NCBI GenBank assembly: GCA_021166725.1
Contig: JAJPES010000037.1
Coordinates: 1-56,032, forward strand
Source of the DNA: Burkholderiaceae bacterium
GTDB taxonomy: Bacteria > Pseudomonadota > Gammaproteobacteria > Burkholderiales > Burkholderiaceae_E
Length of the DNA stretch: 56,032 bases
Direction of reading: 5' to 3'
The position numbers were made by a program, and so were the translations under genes. Of the stretch, positions 45,580 to 56,032 are shown piece after piece. Below the pieces are notes generated by a model. That model saw only the letters and a list, made by a program, of their open reading frames with translations, was not told the origin of the DNA and did no database searches. Within the stretch, counting starts at the first letter, position 1, and every line of letters begins with the position of its first letter.

Positions 45580-46167
45580 ATGAACGCCGTATCCCGAACC
45601 CGACGACTGCTCAGCGACCAGGCCTACGCACGCATCGACCGCGAGCTGAAGAAGTACCCGCCCGAGCGCAAGCGTTCGGCGGTCATCGCCGCGCTCGCGC
45701 TGGCTCAGGACGAGTACGGCTGGATCTCCAGGGAGGTGGTCGAGGAAGTCGCCAGCTATCTCGGCCTGCCGAACGTCGCGGTCTACGAGGTGGCCAGCTT
45801 CTACACGCTGTTCAACACGAAGCCGGTCGGGAAATTCAAGCTTTCGGTGTGCACCAACCTGCCGTGCGCGCTGCACGACGGCGCCAAGGCCGGCGAGTAC
45901 CTGAAGGAGCGGCTCGGTATCGACTACGGCCAGACCACCGCGGACGGGCTGTTCACGCTGATGGAGAGCGAGTGCCTGGGTTCCTGCGGCGATGCGCCGG
46001 TGCTGCTGGTGAACAACAAGCGCATGTGCAGCTTCATGGGCAACGCGCAACTCGACGCGCTGCTCGACGAACTGCGCGCGCAGGCAGCCGGCGAGGCCAG
46101 GGCCGTCGCGCACGATGCGCAGGGCGCCGCGCCGCGCGCGCCGAACGGAGACGGCCATGGGCGCTAA
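45580..46167 (+). CDS. nuoE: NADH-quinone oxidoreductase subunit E
   Basis: A 195-residue subunit holding 2Fe-2S cluster N1a. The four Cys lie in [13 protein letters not shown] and [16 protein letters not shown]. The N-terminal helical part ([37 protein letters not shown]) is typical. The C-terminal 30 residues ([20 protein letters not shown]) are a low-complexity extension beyond the usual 160-170 residues. It overlaps nuoF by 11 bases. Confidence 0.95.
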   Translation: MNAVSRTRRLLSDQAYARIDRELKKYPPERKRSAVIAALALAQDEYGWISREVVEEVASYLGLPNVAVYEVASFYTLFNTKPVGKFKLSVCTNLPCALHDGAKAGEYLKERLGIDYGQTTADGLFTLMESECLGSCGDAPVLLVNNKRMCSFMGNAQLDALLDELRAQAAGEARAVAHDAQGAAPRAPNGDGHGR

Positions 46168-47494
46168 GGACCTGCTGATCGAAACGCGTGCGCAGGCCAC
46201 CTGTTTCCACGGCCGGCACATCCAGCCGCAGATCTATGCCGGGCTCTCGTCGCCCGACGGCTGGCACCTGAAGGACTACGAGGCGCGCGACGGCTACCAG
46301 GCGCTGCGCAGGATCCTCGCCGAGGGAATCACGCCCGACCAGGTCATCGCCGAGTTGAAGGCGTCGGGGCTGCGCGGGCGCGGCGGGGCAGGCTTTCCCA
46401 CCGGGTTGAAGTGGAGCTTCATGCCGCGCCAGCACCCGGGGCCGAAATACCTGGTGTGCAACTCCGACGAAGGCGAGCCGGGCACCTTCAAGGACCGCGA
46501 CATCCTTCGCTACAACCCGCACATTGTCATCGAGGGAATGGCGATCGCGGCCTACGCCATGGGCATCACCGCGGGCTACAACTACATCCACGGCGAGATC
46601 TGGGAAACCTACGAGCGCTTCGAGGAGGCGCTCGAAGAAGCGCGCGCCGCCGGCTATATCGGCGAACGCATCCTCGGCAGTGAGTTCTCCTTCCAGCTGC
46701 ACGCCTTCCACGGCTACGGCGCGTACATCTGCGGCGAGGAAACCGCGATGCTCGAATCGCTGGAAGGCAAGAAGGGCTGGCCGCGCTTCAAGCCGCCTTT
46801 TCCCGCGAGCCATGGCCTGTACGGCAAGCCCACGACGATCAACAACACGGAAACGCTGGCCGCGGTGCCGTGGATCATCCGCAACGGCGGGCAGAAGTAT
46901 CTCGAGGTCGGTCGCCCGAACAACGGCGGCACGAAGATCTTCTCGATGTCCGGCGACGTCGAGCATCCGGGCAACTACGAAGTCCCGCTCGGTACGCCGT
47001 TCGCGAAGCTGCTCGAACTGGCCGGCGGCATGCGTGGCGGGCGCAAGCTGAAGATGGTCATCCCCGGCGGCTCGTCGATGCCCGTGCTGCCCGGCGACGT
47101 GATGATGGCCACCGACATGGACTACGACTCGATCGTCAAGGCCGGGTCGATGCTGGGTTCGGGTGCCGTCATCGTCATGGACGAGACGCGCTGCGCGGTG
47201 AAGTCGCTGCTGCGCCTGTCGTACTTCTATTTCGAGGAGTCGTGCGGGCAGTGCACGCCGTGTCGCGAAGGCACGGGCTGGTTGTGGCGCATCGTGCATC
47301 GCATCGAGCACGGCGAAGGCACTGCGGAAGATCTCGACGAGCTCGACCGCATTGCCTACAACATCCAGGGCCGCACGATCTGCGCGCTGGGCGACGCCGC
47401 GGCAATGCCGGTGCGCGCCTTCCTGAAGCACTACCGCGACGAGTTCGCCCATCACGTGGAGCACAAGACCTGTCTCGTGCCCACCTACGTCTGA
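46157..47494 (+). CDS. nuoF: NADH-quinone oxidoreductase subunit F
   Basis: A 445-residue subunit that binds NADH and FMN and carries a 4Fe-4S cluster. FMN/NADH loops: [18 protein letters not shown] and [18 protein letters not shown]. Cluster ligands are in [17 protein letters not shown] and the later [16 protein letters not shown] 46157 is chosen, since the upstream in-frame region is the end of nuoE. Confidence 0.97.
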   Translation: MGAKDLLIETRAQATCFHGRHIQPQIYAGLSSPDGWHLKDYEARDGYQALRRILAEGITPDQVIAELKASGLRGRGGAGFPTGLKWSFMPRQHPGPKYLVCNSDEGEPGTFKDRDILRYNPHIVIEGMAIAAYAMGITAGYNYIHGEIWETYERFEEALEEARAAGYIGERILGSEFSFQLHAFHGYGAYICGEETAMLESLEGKKGWPRFKPPFPASHGLYGKPTTINNTETLAAVPWIIRNGGQKYLEVGRPNNGGTKIFSMSGDVEHPGNYEVPLGTPFAKLLELAGGMRGGRKLKMVIPGGSSMPVLPGDVMMATDMDYDSIVKAGSMLGSGAVIVMDETRCAVKSLLRLSYFYFEESCGQCTPCREGTGWLWRIVHRIEHGEGTAEDLDELDRIAYNIQGRTICALGDAAAMPVRAFLKHYRDEFAHHVEHKTCLVPTYV

Positions 47495-47527
47495 GAGCGC
47501 GAAGCGGCGCAACGAACCGGAATCGAG

Positions 47528-49894
47528 ATGGTCAAGCTGGAAATCGACGGCCGCGAGGTCGAGGTGCCCGAGGGCAGCATGGTGATGCATGCGGCCAACG
47601 AGCTCGACATCTACATCCCGCATTTCTGCTATCACAAGAAGCTGTCGATCGCGGCCAATTGCCGGATGTGCCTGGTCGAGGTCGAGAAGGCACCCAAGCC
47701 GCTGCCGGCCTGCGCCACCCCCGTCACCAACGGGATGAAGGTACTCACGCGCTCCGAGATGGCGCTGCGTGCGCAGAAGAGCGTGATGGAGTTCCTGCTG
47801 ATCAACCATCCGCTCGACTGTCCGGTTTGCGACAAGGGCGGCGAGTGCCAGCTGCAGGACCTGTCGGTCGGCTACGGCTACTCGGCCTCGCAGTTCAAGG
47901 AGCGCAAGCGCGTCGTCACGCCCAAGCCGATGGGGCCGCTGATCTCGGCGCGCGAGATGCAGCGCTGCATTCATTGCACGCGCTGCGTACGCTTCGGCAT
48001 CGAGATCGGCGGCGTGCAGGAAATCGGCATGGCCAATCGCGGCGAGCATTCCGAGATCCTCACCTTCGTCGGACGCGCGGTCGATTCCGAGTTGTCGGGC
48101 AACATGATCGACGTCTGCCCGGTCGGTGCGCTGTTGAGCAAGCCGTTCCGCTTCACCGCGCGCAACTGGGAACTGGCACGGCGCAAGTCGGTGTCGCCGC
48201 ACGATTCGCTCGGCTCGAACCTCATCGTGCAGGTGCGCGGCAACCGCGTGATGCGCGTGCTGCCGCTGGAGAACGAGGCGGTCAACGAGTGCTGGCTGTC
48301 GGACCGCGACCGCTTCTCGTACGAAGCGCTGGCCGGCGACGAACGGCTCGAGGCGCCGATGATCCGCCAGGACGGCGAGTGGCGCGTCACCGACTGGGCC
48401 ACCGCGCTCGACTATGCGTCGCACGCGATCCGCACGGTGCGCAACGAGCACGGCGCGCAGTCGATCGGCGCCGTGGGTTCCGGGCAGGGCACGGTGGAGG
48501 AACTGCATCTGCTCGCGCGATTCGCGCGCGGGCTGGGCAGCGAGAACGTCGATTTCCGCACGCGCCAGGTCGATTTCTCGGCCGACGCGCTGCGCGAGGG
48601 TATTCCGTGGCTCGGCATGGCGGTGGCCGACGTCGAGTCGCTCGACCGGCTGCTGCTGGTCGGCTCCACGCTGCGCAAGGACCATCCGCTGTTCGCGGCG
48701 CGCGTGCGCAAGGCGGCGAAGGCCGGCGCGCAGGTGTCGATCGTGCACGCGGCCGATGACGACCTGCTGATGCCGCTGGCCAACCGCGTCGTCGTTGCTC
48801 CGTCGCGCTGGCTGCAGGCGCTGCGCGAGCTGCTCGCCGCGCTGCGCGACGAGGCCGGCGCTCCCGAAACCGCACGCGCCGTTGCGGCGTCGCTGCGCGG
48901 CGGCGAGAAGCGCGCTGTGCTGCTCGGCAACGAGGCGCTGCATCACCCGCAGGCCGCGCAGCTCGTCGCGCTGGCGCGCGCGATCGCCGAAGCGGCGGCT
49001 GCCCGCTTCGGCGTGGTCGGCGACTCGGCCAACGCGGTCGGCGGCTACATAGCCGGTGCGGTGCCGCGCGACGGCGGGCTGAACGCCGCGCAGATGTTCG
49101 AGCAGCCGCGCAAGCTGTACCTGTTGATGAACATCGAGCCCGCGCTCGACCTCGCGCGCCCGGCGATCGCGCTCGACGCGCTGTCGAAGGCCGAATCGGT
49201 CGTCGCGCTCACCACGTATCGGTCGCGCGAGCTGATGGAAGTGGCCGACTGCCTGCTGCCGATCACGCCGTTCACCGAGACTTCGGGCACCTTCGTCAAC
49301 GCCGAGGGGCGTGCGCAGTCGTTCAACGGCGTCGTTCCTCCACTGGCCGATTCGCGGCCGGCGTGGAAGGTCTTGCGCGTGCTGGGCAACCTGCTCGAGA
49401 TCGACGGCTTCGAGCTCGACAGCCCCGAACAGGTACGCAACGACGCGCTGTCCGGCGACTGGTCGGCACGGCTGAACAACGCGCTGCGCGCTGCGCCGCA
49501 ATCGGCTGCGACCGACACGGCCGGCGCCACGGCCGCGGACGGCGGTTCCGATGCCGGCGCGCTCGAGCGGCTGGCCGAAGTGCCGATCTACGCCGTCGAT
49601 CCGATCGTGCGGCGCGCGTCGAGCCTGCAACTCACCAACGACGCGCTGCTCGCGCCGCGCGCGCGCATGAATGCGGCCACTGTCGCGCGGCTCGGACTGA
49701 AGGCGGGCGAGCCGGTGCTGGTGCGCCAGTCGCGTAACGGTCGTTCCGGCGAGGCGGTGCTCGAACTCGCCATCGACGACGCGCTGGCCGACGGCGTCGT
49801 TCGCGTGCCGGCGGGAGTGTCCGAGACATCGTCGCTTCCTGAGGGCTTCGGACCGATCCACGTCGAGCGCTTCGTTTCCGGCCGTTCGCACTGA
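47528..49894 (+). CDS. nuoG: NADH-quinone oxidoreductase subunit G
   Basis: A 788-residue subunit of the NADH module. The N-terminal ferredoxin domain has CYHKKLSIAANCRMCLVEVE and a further Cys in LPACATPV. The His/Cys cluster and 4Fe-4S ligands follow (DCPVCDKGGECQLQDL, RCIHCTRCVRFG, DVCPVGALLSK). The rest is a molybdopterin-oxidoreductase-like domain without cofactor (NECWLSDRDRFSYEAL, SIGAVGSGQGTVEELHLLAR). The length is usual for Betaproteobacteria. It is followed by nuoH after 17 bases. Confidence 0.96.
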   Translation: MVKLEIDGREVEVPEGSMVMHAANELDIYIPHFCYHKKLSIAANCRMCLVEVEKAPKPLPACATPVTNGMKVLTRSEMALRAQKSVMEFLLINHPLDCPVCDKGGECQLQDLSVGYGYSASQFKERKRVVTPKPMGPLISAREMQRCIHCTRCVRFGIEIGGVQEIGMANRGEHSEILTFVGRAVDSELSGNMIDVCPVGALLSKPFRFTARNWELARRKSVSPHDSLGSNLIVQVRGNRVMRVLPLENEAVNECWLSDRDRFSYEALAGDERLEAPMIRQDGEWRVTDWATALDYASHAIRTVRNEHGAQSIGAVGSGQGTVEELHLLARFARGLGSENVDFRTRQVDFSADALREGIPWLGMAVADVESLDRLLLVGSTLRKDHPLFAARVRKAAKAGAQVSIVHAADDDLLMPLANRVVVAPSRWLQALRELLAALRDEAGAPETARAVAASLRGGEKRAVLLGNEALHHPQAAQLVALARAIAEAAAARFGVVGDSANAVGGYIAGAVPRDGGLNAAQMFEQPRKLYLLMNIEPALDLARPAIALDALSKAESVVALTTYRSRELMEVADCLLPITPFTETSGTFVNAEGRAQSFNGVVPPLADSRPAWKVLRVLGNLLEIDGFELDSPEQVRNDALSGDWSARLNNALRAAPQSAATDTAGATAADGGSDAGALERLAEVPIYAVDPIVRRASSLQLTNDALLAPRARMNAATVARLGLKAGEPVLVRQSRNGRSGEAVLELAIDDALADGVVRVPAGVSETSSLPEGFGPIHVERFVSGRSH

Positions 49895-49911
49895 GCAACT
49901 GACCAATCGCG

Positions 49912-50985
49912 ATGGACAACCTGTTGAACGGCTTGACGACCTGGGGTGAGGGCACGCTCGGCGGCGCCTGGCCGGTCGTCTGGAATCTCGTCAAGATCGT
50001 CCTGCTCGTGTTGCCGCTGCTCGGTGCGGTGGCCTACCTCACGCTGTGGGAGCGCAAGCTGATCGGCTTCATGCACCTGCGACTGGGGCCCAACCGCGTC
50101 GGACCGGGCGGATTGCTGCAGCCGATCGCCGACGCCTTCAAGCTGATCTTCAAGGAGATCATCCTTCCGACGCAGGCCAGCCGAGGCTTGTACATCCTCG
50201 GTCCGGTGATGACGATCATGCCGGCGATGGCGGCGTGGGCGGTCATTCCCTTCGGGCCGGAGCTTGCGCTGGCCAACGTGAACGCCGGGTTGCTGCTGCT
50301 GCTGGCGATCACGTCGGTCGAGGTCTACGGAATCATCATCGCGGGCTGGGCGTCGAACTCGAAGTACGCCTTCCTCGGCGCGATGCGCGCCGCGGCGCAG
50401 ATGCTCTCGTACGAACTGGGCATCGGCTTCGCGCTCGTCGTCGTGCTGATGGTCTCGGGCAGCATGAACCTCTCCGACATCGTGCTCGGCCAGGACCGCG
50501 GCTGGTTCGCCGATCGCGGCATCAACTTCCTGTCGTGGAACTGGCTGCCGCTGCTGCCGATGTTCGTCGTCTATGTCGTCTCGTCGGTGGCCGAGACCAA
50601 CCGGCATCCGTTCGACGTCGTCGAGGGCGAGTCGGAGATCGTCGCCGGGCACATGGTCGAGTACTCGGGGATGGGCTTCGCCATCTTCTTCCTCGCCGAA
50701 TACGCCAACATGATCCTGCTGTCGGCGGTGGCGTCGGTGATGTTCCTCGGCGGATGGCTGCCGCCGATCGATTCGGCGGTCTTCAACTGGATTCCGGGCT
50801 GGATATGGCTCGGGATCAAGACTTTCTTCGTCGTTTCGCTGTACATCTGGTTCCGCGCGACCTTCCCGCGCTACCGCTACGACCAGATCATGCGGCTCGG
50901 CTGGAAGATCTTCATTCCCGTCACGTTGTTCTGGCTGGTCGTCGTCGCCGTCTGGATGCAGACGCCCTGGAACATCTGGAACTGA
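49912..50985 (+). CDS. nuoH: NADH-quinone oxidoreductase subunit H
   Basis: A 357-residue membrane subunit with about eight helices that links the quinone site to the proton channels. Signature loops are [20 protein letters not shown] and [20 protein letters not shown]; the conserved acids of the E-channel lie there. The C-terminus includes [20 protein letters not shown], also diagnostic. nuoI follows. Confidence 0.97.
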   Translation: MDNLLNGLTTWGEGTLGGAWPVVWNLVKIVLLVLPLLGAVAYLTLWERKLIGFMHLRLGPNRVGPGGLLQPIADAFKLIFKEIILPTQASRGLYILGPVMTIMPAMAAWAVIPFGPELALANVNAGLLLLLAITSVEVYGIIIAGWASNSKYAFLGAMRAAAQMLSYELGIGFALVVVLMVSGSMNLSDIVLGQDRGWFADRGINFLSWNWLPLLPMFVVYVVSSVAETNRHPFDVVEGESEIVAGHMVEYSGMGFAIFFLAEYANMILLSAVASVMFLGGWLPPIDSAVFNWIPGWIWLGIKTFFVVSLYIWFRATFPRYRYDQIMRLGWKIFIPVTLFWLVVVAVWMQTPWNIWN

Positions 50986-51007
50986 CCGGTCGCAGGAGTT
51001 CGCCCCC

Positions 51008-51496
51008 ATGGCTGCCGTAAAGGATTTCCTCTCCAGTTTCATGCTCCGCGAGATGCTCGACGGCATGCGGATCACGGGCAAGTACCTGTTCGCGCGCAAG
51101 ATCACCATCCAGTATCCGGAGGAGAAGACGCCGAAGTCGCCGCGCTTCCGCGGGCTGCACGCGTTGCGTCGCTACCCGAACGGCGAGGAGCGCTGCATCG
51201 CATGCAAGCTGTGCGAGGCGGTATGCCCGGCGCTGGCCATCACGATCGAATCGGCCGAGCGCGACGACGGCACGCGGCGCACGACGCGCTACGACATCGA
51301 CCTCACCAAGTGCATCTTCTGCGGCTTCTGCGAGGAGAGCTGCCCGGTCGACTCGATCGTCGAGACGAACCTGCTCGAGTACCACGGCGAGAAGCGCGGC
51401 GACCTGTACTTCACCAAGGAGATGCTGCTCGCGGTCGGCGACCGCTACGAGCAGGAGATCGCCGCCGACCGCGCGGCCGACGCGCGCTACCGCTGA
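51008..51496 (+). CDS. nuoI: NADH-quinone oxidoreductase subunit I
   Basis: A 162-residue ferredoxin-like subunit with two 4Fe-4S clusters (N6a and N6b). The two CxxCxxCxxxC motifs are [16 protein letters not shown] and [16 protein letters not shown]. The N-terminal amphipathic part ([20 protein letters not shown]) rests against the membrane arm. GGAG precedes the ATG. Confidence 0.97.
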   Translation: MAAVKDFLSSFMLREMLDGMRITGKYLFARKITIQYPEEKTPKSPRFRGLHALRRYPNGEERCIACKLCEAVCPALAITIESAERDDGTRRTTRYDIDLTKCIFCGFCEESCPVDSIVETNLLEYHGEKRGDLYFTKEMLLAVGDRYEQEIAADRAADARYR

Positions 51497-51498
51497 CC

Positions 51499-52110
51499 AT
51501 GACCGCCCCGACGCTGCTCTTCTATCTGTTCGCCGCCGTCACCGTGTTCTCGGCGGTGCGCGTGATCACCGCGCGCAATCCGGTGCATTCGGTCCTGTTC
51601 CTCGTGCTCACCTTCGCGTCGGTCGCCTGCATCTGGCTGCTGCTGCGTGCCGAGTTCCTCGCAATCGCGCTGGTGCTCGTCTACGTGGGCGCCGTGATGG
51701 TGCTGTTCCTGTTCGTCGTGATGATGCTCGACATCAACCTCGACCGCGTGCGACACGGCTTCTGGCGCAACCTGCCGGTGGCGCTGTTCGTCGGCATCGT
51801 CATGGTGATCGAGCTCGCGCTGGTGCTGATGACCGCCTTCAACGACCCGCAGAGCAACGTGCCGCCGCTGCCGGCCGACTACAGCAACACCAAGGCGCTC
51901 GGCAAGCTGCTGTACACCGACTACGTCTTCGCCTTCGAGGCCGCCGCGGTGGTGCTGCTGCTGGCGATGGTGGCCGCCATCGGCCTCACGCTGCGCCGGC
52001 GCAAGGACGCGCGCTACAGCAACGCCGGCATCGCCGTGCGCACGCGCGCGGCCGATCGCCTGCGCATCGTCCGAATCCCGGCCCGGCCGCGCGACGCGGA
52101 ACCCTCATGA
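51499..52110 (+). CDS. nuoJ: NADH-quinone oxidoreductase subunit J
   Basis: A 203-residue membrane subunit with five helices, including [38 protein letters not shown], and the pi-bulge helix [20 protein letters not shown] that moves during proton pumping. The C-terminal 30 residues are basic and not conserved. ATG 51499 lies two bases after the nuoI stop. The stop overlaps nuoK. Confidence 0.95.
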   Translation: MTAPTLLFYLFAAVTVFSAVRVITARNPVHSVLFLVLTFASVACIWLLLRAEFLAIALVLVYVGAVMVLFLFVVMMLDINLDRVRHGFWRNLPVALFVGIVMVIELALVLMTAFNDPQSNVPPLPADYSNTKALGKLLYTDYVFAFEAAAVVLLLAMVAAIGLTLRRRKDARYSNAGIAVRTRAADRLRIVRIPARPRDAEPS

Positions 52111-52415
52111 CTCTCACGCTCGCTCATTACCTGGTGCTCGGTGCGATCCTGTTCGCGATCAGCATCACCGGGATCTTCCTGAACCGGCGCAACGTCATCA
52201 TCGTGCTGATGGCGATCGAGCTGATGCTGCTCGCGGTGAACCTGAACTTCATCGCGTTCTCGCATTTCCTCGGCGACGCCGCCGGCCAGGTTTTCGTGTT
52301 CTTCATCATGACCGTCGCCGCCGCCGAGGCGGCGATCGGGCTGGCGATCCTCGTCGTGCTGTTCCGCACGATCGAGTCGATCGACGTGAAGGACCTCGAC
52401 GCGCTGAAGGGCTGA
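52107..52415 (+). CDS. nuoK: NADH-quinone oxidoreductase subunit K
   Basis: A 102-residue three-helix antiporter-like subunit. The two channel glutamates lie in [20 protein letters not shown] and in [19 protein letters not shown]. Length and sequence match the family. The ATG overlaps the nuoJ stop (ATGA). Confidence 0.97.
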   Translation: MTLTLAHYLVLGAILFAISITGIFLNRRNVIIVLMAIELMLLAVNLNFIAFSHFLGDAAGQVFVFFIMTVAAAEAAIGLAILVVLFRTIESIDVKDLDALKG

Positions 52416-52464
52416 TGCCGCAGCGAGCCCCAACAAGAAGCGATTTCCTGCCCCGACCCCCGCA

Positions 52465-54546
<2,082 letters not shown>

Positions 54547-54571
54547 AGAATACGAAGAATCACACCCGTAC

Positions 54572-56032
54572 ATGAGCTCCTTTCCGACCCTCAGCGCCGC
54601 AATCTGGATTCCCATCGTCTTCGGCGTGATCCTGCTGCTGCTCGGCAGCGGGCGCAGTCCGTGGCTGTTGCGCTCGATCGCACTGGTGGGCGCGCTGCTC
54701 GGCCTCGCCGTCACGCTGCCGCTGTTCACCGATTTCGACCGCGGCACCGCGGCGATGCAGTTCGTCGAGCAGGCGCCGTGGATTCCGGTGCTCGACTCCA
54801 CCTACCACCTCGGCGTGGACGGCCTGTCGGTGTGGTTCGTGCTGCTCACCGCGATCATCACGGTGTTCACGGTGGTGGCGAGCTGGGAGTCGATCGAGAA
54901 GAAGATCGCGCAGTTCATGGCCGCGATCCTCATCCTGTCGGGCTTGATGGTCGGCGTGTTCAGCGCGCTCGACGGACTGCTCTTCTACGTGTTCTTCGAG
55001 GCGACGCTGATCCCGATGTACGTGATCATCGGGTTGTGGGGCGGGCCGAACCGCATCTACGCGGCGTTCAAGTTCTTCCTGTACACGCTCGCCGGGTCGC
55101 TGCTCACGCTGGTCGCGCTCGTCTGGCTCTACATGAAGTCGGGGTCCTTTTCGATCCTCGACTGGCACGCGCTGCCGCTGTCGCTGAACGAGCAGATTCT
55201 CGTCTTCGTCGCATTCCTGGCAGCGTTCGCGGTCAAGGTGCCGATGTGGCCGGTGCACACGTGGCTGCCCGAGGCGCACGTCGAAGCGCCCACCGGGGGT
55301 TCGGTGGTGCTGGCGGCGGTGATGCTCAAGCTGGGCGCCTACGGCTTCGTTCGCTTCTCGCTGCCGATCACGCCCGACGCCAGCCACGAGCTCGCCGGCC
55401 TGATGATCGCGCTGGCGCTGATCGCGATCGTCTACATCGGGCTGGTCGCGATCGTGCAGGCCGACATGAAGAAGCTCGTCGCCTATTCGTCGGTGGCGCA
55501 CATGGGCTTCGTCATCCTCGGCTTCTTCCTGTTCGATCCGCTGGGCATGCAGGGCGCGCTGGTGCAGATGCTCTCGCACGGCTTCGTCTCGGGCGCGATG
55601 TTCATGTGCATCGGCGTGCTCTACGACCGCCTGCACACGCGCCAGATCGCCGACTACGGCGGCGTCGTCAACGTGATGCCGAAGTTCGCCGCGCTGTTCC
55701 TGCTGTTCTCGATGGCCAACGCCGGACTGCCCGGCACCTCGGCCTTCGTCGGCGAATTCTTCGTCATCCTGTCGTCGGTGGGCGTGAACCTGTGGATCGG
55801 CGTGGCGGCCGCCACGGCGTTGATCACCGCGGCCTCGTACTCGCTGTGGATGTACAAGCGCGTGGTGTTCGGCGCCGTCGGCAACGAGCGCGTCGCGCAG
55901 ATGAAGGACGTCGGCCTTCGCGAATTCTGGATGCTGTTCGCGATGGCGCTGCTCGTGCTCGGCCTGGGCGTCTATCCGAAGCCGGTCACCGACATGATGG
56001 ACGCGTCGGTGCAGGCGCTGCTGCAGCACGTT
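54572..56032 (+). CDS. nuoM: NADH-quinone oxidoreductase subunit M, 3' end beyond window
   Basis: The frame opens at ATG 54572 (MSSFPTLSAAIWIPIVFGVI) and stays open for 487 codons to the window edge. It is a Mrp-type antiporter subunit of complex I. Motifs: GLSVWFVLLTAIITVF, FYVFFEATLIPMYVIIGLWG with the channel Glu, AVKVPMWPVHTWLPEAHVEA with Lys and His, and PTGGSVVLAAVMLKLGAYGF. Family members have about 490-510 residues, so only the last few are missing. nuoN should follow outside. Confidence 0.96.
   Translation, partial: MSSFPTLSAAIWIPIVFGVILLLLGSGRSPWLLRSIALVGALLGLAVTLPLFTDFDRGTAAMQFVEQAPWIPVLDSTYHLGVDGLSVWFVLLTAIITVFTVVASWESIEKKIAQFMAAILILSGLMVGVFSALDGLLFYVFFEATLIPMYVIIGLWGGPNRIYAAFKFFLYTLAGSLLTLVALVWLYMKSGSFSILDWHALPLSLNEQILVFVAFLAAFAVKVPMWPVHTWLPEAHVEAPTGGSVVLAAVMLKLGAYGFVRFSLPITPDASHELAGLMIALALIAIVYIGLVAIVQADMKKLVAYSSVAHMGFVILGFFLFDPLGMQGALVQMLSHGFVSGAMFMCIGVLYDRLHTRQIADYGGVVNVMPKFAALFLLFSMANAGLPGTSAFVGEFFVILSSVGVNLWIGVAAATALITAASYSLWMYKRVVFGAVGNERVAQMKDVGLREFWMLFAMALLVLGLGVYPKPVTDMMDASVQALLQHV

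Noticed and set aside
46034..49906. Very long open frame on the minus strand, opposite nuoF and nuoG
   Set aside because: It is the antisense of genes with strong codon bias in GC-rich DNA; its translation is Arg/His/Ala-rich and shows no domain. The same applies to the minus frames at 248-2008, 18737-20641, 21061-23697, 30940-33438, 36112-38013 and 52306-54801.

Overview
The window is a GC-rich chromosomal segment that looks betaproteobacterial, most like Burkholderiales. The grounds are the gene orders ilvI-ilvH-ilvC-psd-pssA, tpiA-secG-tRNA-Leu-nuoABCDEFGHIJKLM, and the cluster sigma factor / DUF3619 / DUF3106 / RDD divergent from ilvI. I know all three from that group; no database search was possible.

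Layout. 1-1738: 3' part of clpB. 1739-5505: an accessory patch made almost wholly of toxin-antitoxin (TA) genes and their remains (a broken higB with higA, a PIN toxin remnant, phd-vapC, an orphan higA, relE/higB2 with its Xre antitoxin) plus a small lipoprotein and two copies of an imperfect palindromic repeat. 5603-7041: an enoyl-CoA hydratase and a cysteine hydrolase. 7626-21070: a complete Flp/Tad type IVc pilus locus (pilin, prepilin peptidase, an unusual AAA ATPase, CpaB, secretin, lipoprotein, three TadE/G-type minor pilins, TadZ, TadA, TadB, TadC and a TPR lipoprotein). 21277-23739: tex. 23740-33900: a second accessory stretch with two paralogous vapBC modules, remains of a third, a phd with a dead vapC, a large lipoprotein facing a LuxR-type regulator, a 2-dehydropantoate 2-reductase, a basic amino-acid decarboxylase and a truncated higA between two hairpin repeats. 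33903-35984: RDD, DUF3106, DUF3619 and an ECF sigma factor (minus strand). 36271-42541: branched-chain amino acid genes (ilvI carries an in-frame amber codon), phosphatidylethanolamine synthesis (psd, pssA), tpiA, secG. 42606-56032: tRNA-Leu(GAG) and the NADH dehydrogenase I operon, running off the window inside nuoM.

Most striking observation. At two separate places the 3' end of a housekeeping gene is duplicated downstream and the two copies bracket a TA block. clpB's last 28 bases recur at 2985-3012 (25/28 identical, again ending FTFGxKAR-stop) around higBA plus a PIN remnant. tex's last 16 bases recur exactly at 24575-24590 around vapBC. No recombinase lies inside either block. This looks like insertion of very small TA-bearing elements at gene 3' ends with the end regenerated, comparable in outcome to integrative elements in tRNA ends. 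Ten TA modules or remnants lie in about 32 kb, several broken or nested, so the region appears to gain and lose them repeatedly.

The Tad genes together build and anchor an adhesive Flp pilus. The nuo genes build respiratory complex I. The ilv genes make valine, leucine and isoleucine precursors, provided the amber codon in ilvI is an error or is suppressed.
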